Under the pieces are notes generated by a model. That model was given only the letters and a program-made list of their open reading frames with translations. It was not told where the DNA came from and did not search any database. DNA of 64,000 bases, taken from Adhaeribacter arboris (GTDB taxonomy: Bacteria > Bacteroidota > Bacteroidia > Cytophagales > Hymenobacteraceae). The stretch covers positions 248,001 to 312,000 of the forward strand of contig NZ_PYFT01000001.1 of NCBI RefSeq assembly GCF_003023845.1, given 5' to 3'. A program made the position numbers and the translations under genes. How positions within the stretch are numbered: position 1 is the first letter of the stretch; each line of letters opens with the position of its first letter. Of this stretch, positions 26,175 through 35,019 are shown in pieces.

Positions 26175-27637
26175 TGCCAATTTTAGAAAATATACTAGCA
26201 ACTGTTTCCGTCGTTCGGCTTATTGGCCCGAGCGACGTTGCTATTCAGGGGCTTACCTTCGATTCACGGCAGGCAACCTCCGGCAAAGCGTTCTTTGCCA
26301 TTCGGGGCGCACAGGCTGATGGTCATGCCTTTATGGATAAAGCTATTGCGGCAGGTTCTTCGGTAATTATCTGCGAAAAATTGCCCGACGAATTAAACCC
26401 CGAGGTTACCTACGTGCAGGTAAAAGACTCTGCCGAAGCTTTGGCTTTAATGGCGGCCGGCTTTTACGATCATCCATCCAAGAAATTAAAATTAGTAGGA
26501 GTAACCGGTACCAATGGTAAAACCACCTGCGTTACGTTATTGCACAAGTTATTTCGGGAGTTAGGGTATAATACCGGTTTACTTTCCACGGTTCAGAATC
26601 AAATTAACGAGATTGTTTTGCCGGCTACGCATACTACGCCCGATGCTATTACCCTGAATGCGTTGTTACAGCAAATGGTAGATGCCGGCTGTACCCATTG
26701 CTTTATGGAAGTAAGCTCCCACGCTTTGGTGCAGCACCGGGTAACCGGTTTAGCTTTTGCGGGCGGAATTTTCACTAACATTACCCACGACCATCTCGAT
26801 TACCATAAGACCTTCGACGAATATATCCGGGCGAAAAAATTATTTTTTGATATGCTGCCCGCAAAAGCATTTGCTCTGGTAAACGCCGATGATAAACGGG
26901 GCGCAGTTATGCTCCAAAATACCAAAGCTACTCCCCACGAATATTCCTTGCGTAAGGCCACGGAGTTTAAAGCCCGTATCGTAGATAATTCTATTCAGGG
27001 TTTGCATTTAGAGATGGATGGCAACGAAATTTGGTTTAAGCTGATTGGTACTTTTAACGCTTATAACATTCTGGCCGTTTATGGAGCAGCGGTTTTACTC
27101 GGCGAAGACTCCCACGAAGTGCTAACCATCTTATCTAGTCTGACCTCGGCTGCCGGACGATTTGATTACGTAGTTTCGGAGATGAATATTACGGGAATTG
27201 TAGATTACGCCCATACTCCCGATGCTTTAGAAAACGTGTTACAAACCATTCAGCAAATTCGCACTCCTTCGCAGCAAATAATAACCGTAGTGGGTTGTGG
27301 CGGCAATCGCGATGCGACCAAGCGGCCCATTATGGCCGACATTGCCTGCAAGTTGAGCGACCGGGTTGTCTTAACTTCCGATAATCCGCGCTTTGAAGAT
27401 CCGCAGGAAATTCTAAATCAAATGCAACAAGGTGTAAAGCCAATTGATTTTAAAAAAACCTTATCGATTGTGGATCGCAAAGAAGCGATTAAAACGGCTT
27501 GCGCCTTGGCGGATCAGGGAGATATAATTTTAATCGCGGGTAAAGGACACGAAACGTACCAGGAAGTAAAAGGAATAAAGTACGATTTTGATGACAAAAA
27601 AATAGTAAAAACCATGTTTGCCCAAATGGGAAAATAG
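26174..27637 (+). CDS. murE: UDP-MurNAc-tripeptide synthetase MurE
   Basis: 487 residues. It adds the third stem residue to UDP-MurNAc-L-Ala-D-Glu. The ATP loop T-G-T-N-G-K-T-T is at 111-118, with the Mur ligase motifs T-N-I-T-H-D-H-L-D-Y-H and D-Y-A-H-T-P-D. The motif D-N-P-R in L-T-S-D-N-P-R-F-E-D-P indicates meso-diaminopimelate as substrate and so a DAP-type wall. The start overlaps the ftsI stop (TAATG). Confidence 0.97.
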   Translation: MPILENILATVSVVRLIGPSDVAIQGLTFDSRQATSGKAFFAIRGAQADGHAFMDKAIAAGSSVIICEKLPDELNPEVTYVQVKDSAEALALMAAGFYDHPSKKLKLVGVTGTNGKTTCVTLLHKLFRELGYNTGLLSTVQNQINEIVLPATHTTPDAITLNALLQQMVDAGCTHCFMEVSSHALVQHRVTGLAFAGGIFTNITHDHLDYHKTFDEYIRAKKLFFDMLPAKAFALVNADDKRGAVMLQNTKATPHEYSLRKATEFKARIVDNSIQGLHLEMDGNEIWFKLIGTFNAYNILAVYGAAVLLGEDSHEVLTILSSLTSAAGRFDYVVSEMNITGIVDYAHTPDALENVLQTIQQIRTPSQQIITVVGCGGNRDATKRPIMADIACKLSDRVVLTSDNPRFEDPQEILNQMQQGVKPIDFKKTLSIVDRKEAIKTACALADQGDIILIAGKGHETYQEVKGIKYDFDDKKIVKTMFAQMGK

Positions 27638-27646
27638 AAACGGATG

Positions 27647-27764
27647 GTTGAATGGCTAGACTGTTGAATGTTTAAATTGTTGAATGACTAATTATTAAAA
27701 GCATAGCTTATTTAAGTTTATTTAACATAAATCAACAATTCAGCAATGCAACAATCCAACAATT
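27647..27764. repeat. Paired inverted 8-nt arrays between murE and mraY
   Basis: GTTGAATG occurs at 27647, 27663 and 27679, exactly 16 nt apart with degenerate octamers between. The right arm holds four adjacent octamers CAACAATT, CAGCAATG, CAACAATC, CAACAATT at 27733-27764, the complementary word. The arms flank a 38-nt AT-rich spacer and end 8 nt before the mraY ATG. Confidence 0.65.
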
Positions 27765-27772
27765 ACAAATAG

Positions 27773-28990
27773 ATGCTCTACTATCTTTTTAATTATTTAG
27801 ATAAACAGTTTGATTTCGTTGGCGCCGGTGTGTTTCAATACATTTCGTTCCGGGCGGGTATGGCGGCGCTTGTTTCTTTATTAATCGCCATGATTTTTGG
27901 GGGTAAACTTATAAAAGTTCTGCAACACCGGCAGGTAGGCGAAAGCATTCGGGATTTAGGTTTGTCCGGGCAAATGGAAAAGAAAGGAACCCCAACAATG
28001 GGAGGACTTATTATTCTGCTGGCCATTCTGGTACCCACTTTATTGTTTGCCCGTTTGGCCAACGTTTACGTTATTTTAATGCTAATTACTACGGTTTGGC
28101 TGGGTACCATTGGCTTCCTGGATGATTATATCAAAGTATTCCGCAAGAATAAAGAAGGTTTAGCCGGTAGGTTTAAAGTAGTTGGTCAGATTGGGATTGG
28201 GTTAATTGTGGGCTGCGTTTTATTTTTTAACGACGATGTAGTCGTTCGGCAATATATTACGGATACCGGGACCAGCGCGGTAGATGCTTCTTCTCGCTTT
28301 AAAGATGTGCGGCAAATGATTACCACCATCCCGTTTGCGAAAAATAATGAGCTTGACTACTACCAGCTTTTCTCATTTGCCAGTCCGGTTTTTGGTTCTT
28401 ACGCCCGATTTTTATATATTCTCTTGGTTATTGTTATTATTACGGCGGTTTCTAACGGAGCTAATATTACTGATGGTATTGATGGTTTAGCGGCTGGTAC
28501 TTCGGCTATTATTGGTGTTACCCTGGCAGTTTTCGCCTGGGTTTCTGGTAACTCATTCTTTGCCGATTATCTGGATATCATGTTTTTACCCAATTCCGGC
28601 GAGTTAGTAATTTTTTGTACGGCCTTTGTGGGAGCTTGTGTTGGGTTTCTATGGTATAATTCCTATCCGGCGCAGGTATTTATGGGCGATACGGGTAGCT
28701 TATCCATCGGGGGAATAATTGCTGTTTTAGCCTTAATCCTTCGCAAAGAGTTGTTGATTCCTATTTTATGCGGAATCTTTCTGGTAGAGAATTTATCCGT
28801 GATGCTGCAGGTAAGTTATTTTAAATATACGAAACGCAAATACGGGGAAGGCCGGCGGATTTTTAAAATGTCACCCCTGCATCACCATTACCAAAAACTT
28901 GGTTACCAGGAGGCAAAAATTGTTTCGCGGTTCTGGATTGTAGGGATTATGCTGGCACTTTTAACGCTGGTTACTTTAAAGCTTAGATAA
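27773..28990 (+). CDS. mraY: Phospho-MurNAc-pentapeptide transferase MraY
   Basis: A 405-residue membrane enzyme with about ten TM helices that makes lipid I from undecaprenyl phosphate. Family motifs: K-K-G-T-P-T-M-G-G near 70, F-L-D-D-Y-I-K near 118, N-x-T-D-G-I-D-G-L in the middle and P-L-H-H-H-Y near the end. Somewhat longer than E. coli MraY (360), due to an insertion around residues 155-200 that is usual in Bacteroidota. The stop is followed at once by an octamer array. Confidence 0.97.
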   Translation: MLYYLFNYLDKQFDFVGAGVFQYISFRAGMAALVSLLIAMIFGGKLIKVLQHRQVGESIRDLGLSGQMEKKGTPTMGGLIILLAILVPTLLFARLANVYVILMLITTVWLGTIGFLDDYIKVFRKNKEGLAGRFKVVGQIGIGLIVGCVLFFNDDVVVRQYITDTGTSAVDASSRFKDVRQMITTIPFAKNNELDYYQLFSFASPVFGSYARFLYILLVIVIITAVSNGANITDGIDGLAAGTSAIIGVTLAVFAWVSGNSFFADYLDIMFLPNSGELVIFCTAFVGACVGFLWYNSYPAQVFMGDTGSLSIGGIIAVLALILRKELLIPILCGIFLVENLSVMLQVSYFKYTKRKYGEGRRIFKMSPLHHHYQKLGYQEAKIVSRFWIVGIMLALLTLVTLKLR

Positions 28991-29127
28991 ATTGTTGGAT
29001 TGCCAAAATGTTGAATGGCTAAGTGGTTGAGTAAAAGTTATTCTAATTCAACTCCTAGTCTGGGAGGAGAAATAGTAGGGATAAGTAATTTTAATCGGAT
29101 AATATATTTCTAATTCATAATTTTTAA
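28991..29127. repeat. 8-nt array after mraY plus 7-nt array before murD
   Basis: Five octamers (ATTGTTGG, ATTGCCAA, AATGTTGA and two more) fill 28991-29030, starting on the base after the mraY stop. The right side is a different word: ATTTCTA, ATTCATA, ATTTTTA at 29106-29126, identical over 22 nt to 17554-17575. The two arms are therefore not complementary here. Confidence 0.55.
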
Positions 29128-29144
29128 TATCTAGTTTAAACCGA

Positions 29145-30500
29145 ATGATAGCAATACTGGGAGCTGGTGAAAGTGGAGTAGGAGCAGCCCTGTTGGGCCA
29201 GGCCAAAGGATTGGAGGTGTTTGTTTCGGATAAAGGAGAAATTAAACCAGTTTATCAGGAAAAATTAAAATCCGCTAATATTCCGTTTGAATCTGGCTCG
29301 CATGATTACGATCGAATTTTAAGTGCTACCGAAATCATTAAAAGTCCTGGCATCCCTGACAAAGTCGATTTAATTCAACAAGCGAAGTCGAAGAACATAC
29401 CGGTAATCTCGGAAATTGAATTTGCTAGCCGCTACACCAATGCTAAGTTTATTTGTATTACGGGTACCAACGGTAAAACCACCACCACCCTTTTAACTTA
29501 CCATTTACTCCATAGCGCTGGTTTTAATGTGGCTTTAGCGGGTAATATTGGTGAAAGTCTAGCTGAGAAAGTTATCAAGGACGAGTACGACTATTACGTA
29601 GTAGAACTAAGCAGCTTTCAGCTAGACGGTATGTTTCAGTTTAAAGCACATATTGGTATACTGCTTAATATCACGCCAGATCACCTGGACCGGTATGAAT
29701 ACAGTATGACTAAATACGCCCAATCTAAATTGCGAATTGCCCAAAACATGACTTTCGCCGATTATTTTATTTATAATTTGGATGATGCGGTAACGAACGA
29801 GTATTTTCAACCCGACGGTTTTAAAGGACAACCAATACCATTTTCCATAAACCATCAGCCAGGAGCCAAAGCCTATTACTCGGACTCTCAACTGATAACC
29901 AATTACAATGGTACCGAGAAGCAGATAGAAATAAACACTTCCGTTCTGATCGGGAAACATAATCAATATAATACTGCTGCTTCAGTTTTAGCCGCCAAAA
30001 TAGTTGGAGTGGCTCCGGAAAAGATTACGCAAGCCTTAGCTACTTTTAAAAATGCCGATCACCGCTTACAAACCGTGGGCGAAGCTAAAGGAGTTCGTTA
30101 CATTAATGATTCGAAAGCGACTAATGTAGAGGCTGTTTGGTACGCTTTAGACGGAATCCATCAACCTATTGTCTGGATTGCCGGAGGCGTAGATAAAGGA
30201 AATGATTACACCACTTTGCACCCATTGGCCCAGGAAAAAATTAAAGCTCTCATTTGCCTAGGAGTGGATAATAAAAAACTGGTAAATTCTTTTACCGGAA
30301 TTATTCCCGTGGTAGAAGAAACTCAGTCCGTGGAAGAGGCCATAATAAAAGCAAAAAGCTTAGCCACTTCCGGCGACGTAGTACTGCTTTCACCGGCTTG
30401 TGCCAGTTTTGACTTGTTTACTAATTACGAACACCGCGGCCAGCGCTTTGCCGAAGCCGTGCAAAAAATAGTGTTAGAGCCGCTCCAAAAGGAAAAATAA
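29145..30500 (+). CDS. murD: UDP-MurNAc-L-Ala:D-Glu ligase MurD
   Basis: 451 residues. It adds D-glutamate to UDP-MurNAc-L-Ala. The N-terminal Rossmann segment has L-G-A-G-E-S-G-V-G-A-A. The ATP loop I-T-G-T-N-G-K-T-T-T is near 103-112, with L-N-I-T-P-D-H-L-D-R and I-N-D-S-K-A-T-N following, all Mur ligase signatures. MurF, normally adjacent in proteobacteria, is absent from this cluster, as is common in Bacteroidota. Confidence 0.97.
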   Translation: MIAILGAGESGVGAALLGQAKGLEVFVSDKGEIKPVYQEKLKSANIPFESGSHDYDRILSATEIIKSPGIPDKVDLIQQAKSKNIPVISEIEFASRYTNAKFICITGTNGKTTTTLLTYHLLHSAGFNVALAGNIGESLAEKVIKDEYDYYVVELSSFQLDGMFQFKAHIGILLNITPDHLDRYEYSMTKYAQSKLRIAQNMTFADYFIYNLDDAVTNEYFQPDGFKGQPIPFSINHQPGAKAYYSDSQLITNYNGTEKQIEINTSVLIGKHNQYNTAASVLAAKIVGVAPEKITQALATFKNADHRLQTVGEAKGVRYINDSKATNVEAVWYALDGIHQPIVWIAGGVDKGNDYTTLHPLAQEKIKALICLGVDNKKLVNSFTGIIPVVEETQSVEEAIIKAKSLATSGDVVLLSPACASFDLFTNYEHRGQRFAEAVQKIVLEPLQKEK

Positions 30501-30527
30501 GTATAAGTTAATTTTTAAAATATACCG

Positions 30528-30555
30528 TGGACTGTGGTCTAGGGACTATCGACTA
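30528..30555. repeat. 7-nt array between murD and ftsW
   Basis: Four heptamers in register: TGGACTG, TGGTCTA, GGGACTA, TCGACTA. This is the same word as the inverted repeat at 43158-43226. No inverted partner lies here; it ends ~20 nt before the ftsW ATG. Confidence 0.6.
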
Positions 30556-30575
30556 AAATTTATCGATTAAAAAGT

Positions 30576-31751
30576 ATGATGCAGGTAAAGCTCTGGTTAC
30601 GGGAAAATTTAAAGGGAGATCCTATTTTGTGGGGAATAGTAATTGCTTTTTCCCTGATAAGTATTGCGGTGGTATACTCGGCTACGGGTACCTTGGCCTA
30701 CAAAAAAATGTCGGGTAATACCGAATATTTTTTATTTAAGCACACCAGCTTAATTATTGTGGGTTTAGCTTTTATGTGGTTTGCCCATAAAATTAACTAC
30801 CGCTATTATTCCCGCTTGTCCTTGTTTGCACTTTGTTTATCCGCGCCTTTGCTCATTTTTACTTTTTTGTATGGCTCCAATATCAACGAAGCTTCGCGTT
30901 GGTTAACCATCCCGCTCATTAATCAAACCTTTCAGCCCTCGGACTTAGCCAAATTGGCTTTAATCTCGCATTTGGCCAGTATGCTTTCCAAGCGTCAGCA
31001 CGTAACTACCGATGTTAAAAGTACCCTGATTCCCATTATGTTCTGGTGCGGCAGTATTTGCGGATTAATTGCTCTGACCAATGCTTCTACGGCTTCCTTA
31101 TTGTTTATTACTTGTTTGCTGCTCATGTTTATTGGCCGGGTACCCATGAAACACATTGCCATGGTTTTAATAATTGGGGGCGTACTAGGCGTAACGGCTT
31201 TGGCATTAGGGCAACGCATGAAAACGGTGATCAGCCGGGTAGAAAATTTTACCAATACGGAGGCTCCGGTTTTTCAATTAGAGCAGTCCTACATTGCTAT
31301 TGCCACGGGTGGCCCATTTGGCAAAGGGCCCGGTAACTCCGATCAGCGTAACTTTTTACCCCACCCGTATTCCGATTTTATTTACGCTATTATCATTGAA
31401 GAATACGGCTTGCTGGGCGGCGTAGTGATTTTATTTTTATATCTGGCATTTCTCTATAGAGGTTTAGTTACGGTAAATAAAAGCTTTGGGGCATTCGGCG
31501 GCCTGCTCTCGGCCGGTTTATGTTTTAGTCTGGTGCTGCAGGCCATGGTAAACATGGGAGTAGCCGTAGGCTTGGGGCCAGTTACGGGTTTGCCCTTGCC
31601 TTTGCTTAGTATGGGCGGAACTTCTTTAATTTTTACGGGGATATCCATCGGTATTATTTTAAGCGTTAGCCGAACAGAGGCCGAACAGGCGCCGAGTGGA
31701 AATATTTTGTCGGGTAATATCTCCAAAAAAGTAGTAGTACATGCAGATTAA
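30576..31751 (+). CDS. ftsW: Septal peptidoglycan polymerase FtsW
   Basis: 391 residues, a SEDS-family membrane protein with ten predicted TM helices. It polymerises lipid II at the septum with FtsI. Signatures: A-S-R-W-L-T-I-P near 107, F-Q-P-S-D-L-A-K after it, and the C-terminal G-L-P-L-P-L-L-S-M-G-G-T-S. Synteny with ftsI, murG and ftsQ favours FtsW over RodA. It overlaps murG by 11 nt. Confidence 0.96.
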   Translation: MMQVKLWLRENLKGDPILWGIVIAFSLISIAVVYSATGTLAYKKMSGNTEYFLFKHTSLIIVGLAFMWFAHKINYRYYSRLSLFALCLSAPLLIFTFLYGSNINEASRWLTIPLINQTFQPSDLAKLALISHLASMLSKRQHVTTDVKSTLIPIMFWCGSICGLIALTNASTASLLFITCLLLMFIGRVPMKHIAMVLIIGGVLGVTALALGQRMKTVISRVENFTNTEAPVFQLEQSYIAIATGGPFGKGPGNSDQRNFLPHPYSDFIYAIIIEEYGLLGGVVILFLYLAFLYRGLVTVNKSFGAFGGLLSAGLCFSLVLQAMVNMGVAVGLGPVTGLPLPLLSMGGTSLIFTGISIGIILSVSRTEAEQAPSGNILSGNISKKVVVHAD

Positions 31752-32850
31752 AAAACCATACCGGGTAATTATTAGCGGCGGCGGAACGGGCGGGCATATC
31801 TATCCGGCGGTGGCTATTGCGAACCAGTTAAAGGCACAACAACCAGAAGCAGAAATCTTGTTTGTGGGAGCGAAAGGCCGCATGGAAATGACGCGGGTGC
31901 CCGAGGCCGGTTATAAAATTATTGGTTTACCTATTGCCGGTTTGCAGCGACGCCTTACCCTTAAAAATTTAATTTTTCCTTTTAAAGTAATTTCCAGCGT
32001 CCGGACAGCCCGGAAAATAGTAAGAGATTTTCAGCCCGATGCAGTAGTTGGGGTAGGGGGCTATGCCAGCGCTCCGGTGTTGTTTGCGGCTACTTCTTTA
32101 GGTATTCCTAGTTTAATTCAGGAGCAGAATTCTTATGCCGGAATCACGAATAAACTACTTGGCAAGCGGGTAGATAAAATATGCGTGGCTTACGAGAATA
32201 TGTCAGTTTTTTTTCCATCGGAAAAAATAGTTCTTACGGGTAATCCGGTGCGTCAGGATATTGTAGGTAGCCAGAATAAACGAGAAGAAGCTTTAACTTT
32301 TTTCAATTTAAAATCTGATAAACTCACTATTTTAGTAATAGGCGGTAGCTTAGGGGCACGTACTATGAACGAAAGTACTGCTACTCACCTGGCCCAAATA
32401 AAAGATAAAGGTTACCAGTTACTCTGGCAAACCGGTAAAACTTATTACCCAAAAGCTACCGAACAAACTGCAACGTTAATAGGTACAGGCATAAAGAGTT
32501 TTGATTTTATTCAGCGGATGGACTTAGCTTACGCCGCGGCCGATGTGGTAATTTCCCGGGCGGGAGCTTTATCTATTTCAGAACTTTGCTTAGTGCGTAA
32601 ACCGGCTATTTTGGTGCCGTCGCCCAACGTGGCCGAAGATCATCAAACCCAAAATGCTTTAGCCTTAGTGAGCCAGCAAGCTGCTTTATTGGTGAAAGAT
32701 AGCGAGGCCGCTACTAAATTGTACCCGGTGGCCTTCGATTTATTAGCGGATAAATCGAAACAAGCGCAATTAAGCGCCAACATTCAGAAACTAGGGAAAC
32801 CAGACGCCGCTCAAAACATTGTGGATCAATTAATCAGTTTGCTAAAGTGA
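31741..32850 (+). CDS. murG: Lipid II synthase MurG
   Basis: 369 residues, a GT28 glycosyltransferase on the inner membrane face that adds GlcNAc to lipid I. The N-terminal S-G-G-G-T-G-G-H-I-Y-P-A at 12-23 is diagnostic, and the second G-loop is V-I-G-G-S-L-G-A-R. The UDP-binding C-terminal region has S-R-A-G-A-L-S-I-S-E-L. Overlaps at both ends (11 nt with ftsW, 4 nt with murC) imply coupled translation. Confidence 0.97.
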   Translation: MQIKKPYRVIISGGGTGGHIYPAVAIANQLKAQQPEAEILFVGAKGRMEMTRVPEAGYKIIGLPIAGLQRRLTLKNLIFPFKVISSVRTARKIVRDFQPDAVVGVGGYASAPVLFAATSLGIPSLIQEQNSYAGITNKLLGKRVDKICVAYENMSVFFPSEKIVLTGNPVRQDIVGSQNKREEALTFFNLKSDKLTILVIGGSLGARTMNESTATHLAQIKDKGYQLLWQTGKTYYPKATEQTATLIGTGIKSFDFIQRMDLAYAAADVVISRAGALSISELCLVRKPAILVPSPNVAEDHQTQNALALVSQQAALLVKDSEAATKLYPVAFDLLADKSKQAQLSANIQKLGKPDAAQNIVDQLISLLK

Positions 32851-34259
32851 GATCGGAGAGCTATAAATATATCTACTTTTTAGGAATCGGCGGTATTGGC
32901 ATGAGCGCCATTGCCCGCTATTTTAACGCGAAAGGATTACCGGTATGGGGTTACGATAAAACCCCCACTCCTTTAACTCAAGCCCTGCTAGAAGAAGGTA
33001 TTCAAATTCATTTTGAAGATGAAATAAATTTGATTCCGGATAAAGTAAAGCAAAACCGCGAACAAACCTTAGTGGTTTTAACCCCTGCTATCCCGGCAGA
33101 ACACCGCGAATGGGAATACTTCCGGGAGAATGGATTTGAAATAAAAAAAAGGTCGGAGGTATTAGGTATTATAACGGCAAACGCCTTTACCATCGCGGTG
33201 GCGGGTACGCACGGCAAAACAACTACTTCTTCCATGATTGCCCATTTGCTGCACCATGCCGGCGTAAATTGTTCTGCTTTTTTAGGAGGCATTTCGGTTA
33301 ATTTCAATTCAAATCTGCTCCTGGGAAAAGAAGAAGATGGTCGGGAGATAATAGTAGTGGAAGCGGACGAATATGATCGCTCTTTCCTGCGTTTGTTTCC
33401 GGATATTGCGATTGTTACTTCCACCGATGCCGATCATTTAGATATTTACGGCGACAAGGATGCTCTGATTCATTCTTTTCAGGATTTTATCGGTCAAATA
33501 AAACCCAAAGGTACTTTACTCTTAAATACCAAGGCCGATGGCCGGGTAAAGGCTAAAATGAATCCTTCGGTAAAAATACTGCCTTACGGCTTAGAAAGAG
33601 CAGAAGTTAATGCCGGTAACATCAGTATTGAAGGGCACCATTTTAAATTTAACCTAGTAACTCCTGCTGGAATTTTACCCGGCTTAGAGTTGCCCGTTCC
33701 TGGTTATCACAACGTAGAAAATGCTCTGGCCGCTTGTTATACAGCCCAGTTAATGCGTGTTTCTCCGCACCAGATACGCGCGGGTATTGCTGCTTACCGG
33801 GGAGTTAAAAGGCGCTTTGAGTTTGTAGCCGAAACAAAAAAACATATTTATATCGATGATTACGCGCACCACCCCAGTGAGATAAATGCGTTCGTAACTT
33901 CGTTAAAAGCATTATTCCCCGAAAAGAAGATTAAACTTATTTTTCAACCCCATTTGTTTACCCGCACCCGCGATTTTGCCGATGAGTTTGCGCAAAGTTT
34001 AAGTCAGGTAAGCGAAGTAGAACTGCTCGAAATATACCCTGCCCGGGAAAAGCCAATTCCTGGAATTACCTCCGAAATGTTGTTAGACCGCATTTCCGGA
34101 CCAAAAAAGAGCCTGTTAACGAAACAAGAAGTATTGGATAAGATGCTGAAAGTCAACGACTTTGATGTGGTGGCAACAGTAGGAGCCGGTGATATTGACA
34201 CCTTAGTTCAGCCAATTAAAAATATCTTAGAAAGTAAAAAAAATGTTCCAGAAGCGTAA
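32847..34259 (+). CDS. murC: UDP-MurNAc:L-alanine ligase MurC
   Basis: 470 residues from GTG at 32847. It attaches L-alanine to UDP-MurNAc as the first stem residue. The N-terminal G-I-G-G-I-G-M-S is the UDP fold, the ATP loop is A-G-T-H-G-K-T-T-T-S, and the family also shows E-A-D-E-Y-D-R-S-F and D-D-Y-A-H-H-P. GTG is chosen because of the 4-nt overlap with murG. It overlaps ftsQ by 17 nt. Confidence 0.97.
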   Translation: MRSESYKYIYFLGIGGIGMSAIARYFNAKGLPVWGYDKTPTPLTQALLEEGIQIHFEDEINLIPDKVKQNREQTLVVLTPAIPAEHREWEYFRENGFEIKKRSEVLGIITANAFTIAVAGTHGKTTTSSMIAHLLHHAGVNCSAFLGGISVNFNSNLLLGKEEDGREIIVVEADEYDRSFLRLFPDIAIVTSTDADHLDIYGDKDALIHSFQDFIGQIKPKGTLLLNTKADGRVKAKMNPSVKILPYGLERAEVNAGNISIEGHHFKFNLVTPAGILPGLELPVPGYHNVENALAACYTAQLMRVSPHQIRAGIAAYRGVKRRFEFVAETKKHIYIDDYAHHPSEINAFVTSLKALFPEKKIKLIFQPHLFTRTRDFADEFAQSLSQVSEVELLEIYPAREKPIPGITSEMLLDRISGPKKSLLTKQEVLDKMLKVNDFDVVATVGAGDIDTLVQPIKNILESKKNVPEA

Positions 34260-35010
34260 GATTATTTCTATAATTTTTGCATCTTGTTGCATCCTAGTGC
34301 TCGCAACTTTGGGAGTATTTGTGGCGCAGAGACAAGCCCAAAAAGCTGTTCGGAAAGTTTCCGTTTCCATCGATAATGAGTATAATAATTACTTTATCAG
34401 TGAGCGGGAAGTAAAGAATATTCTCACCAATGATGGTGAGAAAATTATTGAAGGTTCAAAAATCACCGATATCGATTTAAAAAACCTTGAATTACGGATT
34501 AAATCGCATAAATTTGTGCGGGAAGCACAGGTATATCGTGATTTGGCCGGTAACTTAAACATTAAAATTAAACAAAATAGGCCTATTGCCAGAATAGTAC
34601 ACGACAATTCAGAGGAGGACGTCTATATTGATGATGAAGGGAATCTTTTACCTTTATCTGAACGATTTACCGCACGGGTGATCCCGATTACCAGATCCTT
34701 GTTTCGGCCGGCGCAAATGCAATCTTTTTACCAGGATTCATTAGGCCGGGCATATTTGGACTTGCTGAAGTTTATCGAAAAAGATGCTTTCTGGAAAGCG
34801 CAGTTAGCGGAAATGCAGATTGATGCCAAAGGTAAGGTAATTTTTATGCCTCAGGTAGGTACCCAAGTTATTGAATTTGGCAAGCCAGATGAAGTGGAAC
34901 AGAAATTTAAAAAGCTGTTGGTTGTTTACAAAAAAGTACTCCCCGCTATGGGTTGGGATAGGTACAAACGCGTAAACCTGGAGTTTCATGATCAGATCAT
35001 TTGTGAATAA
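34243..35010 (+). CDS. ftsQ: Cell division protein FtsQ/DivIB
   Basis: 255 residues, a bitopic inner membrane protein. A TM helix (I-I-S-I-I-F-A-S-C-C-I-L-V-L-A) lies at ~8-26, then a POTRA-like domain at ~40-115 (I-S-E-R-E-V-K-N-I-L) and a beta-rich C-terminal domain. FtsQ recruits FtsL/FtsB in the divisome. Sequence is divergent, but location between murC and ftsA and topology are decisive. It ends 9 nt before ftsA. Confidence 0.88.
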   Translation: MFQKRKIISIIFASCCILVLATLGVFVAQRQAQKAVRKVSVSIDNEYNNYFISEREVKNILTNDGEKIIEGSKITDIDLKNLELRIKSHKFVREAQVYRDLAGNLNIKIKQNRPIARIVHDNSEEDVYIDDEGNLLPLSERFTARVIPITRSLFRPAQMQSFYQDSLGRAYLDLLKFIEKDAFWKAQLAEMQIDAKGKVIFMPQVGTQVIEFGKPDEVEQKFKKLLVVYKKVLPAMGWDRYKRVNLEFHDQIICE

Positions 35011-35019
35011 AATATAGAT

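Noticed and set aside
27647-27764. CRISPR-like array
   Set aside because: Units are 7-10 nt without spacers, degenerate, and no cas genes are near.
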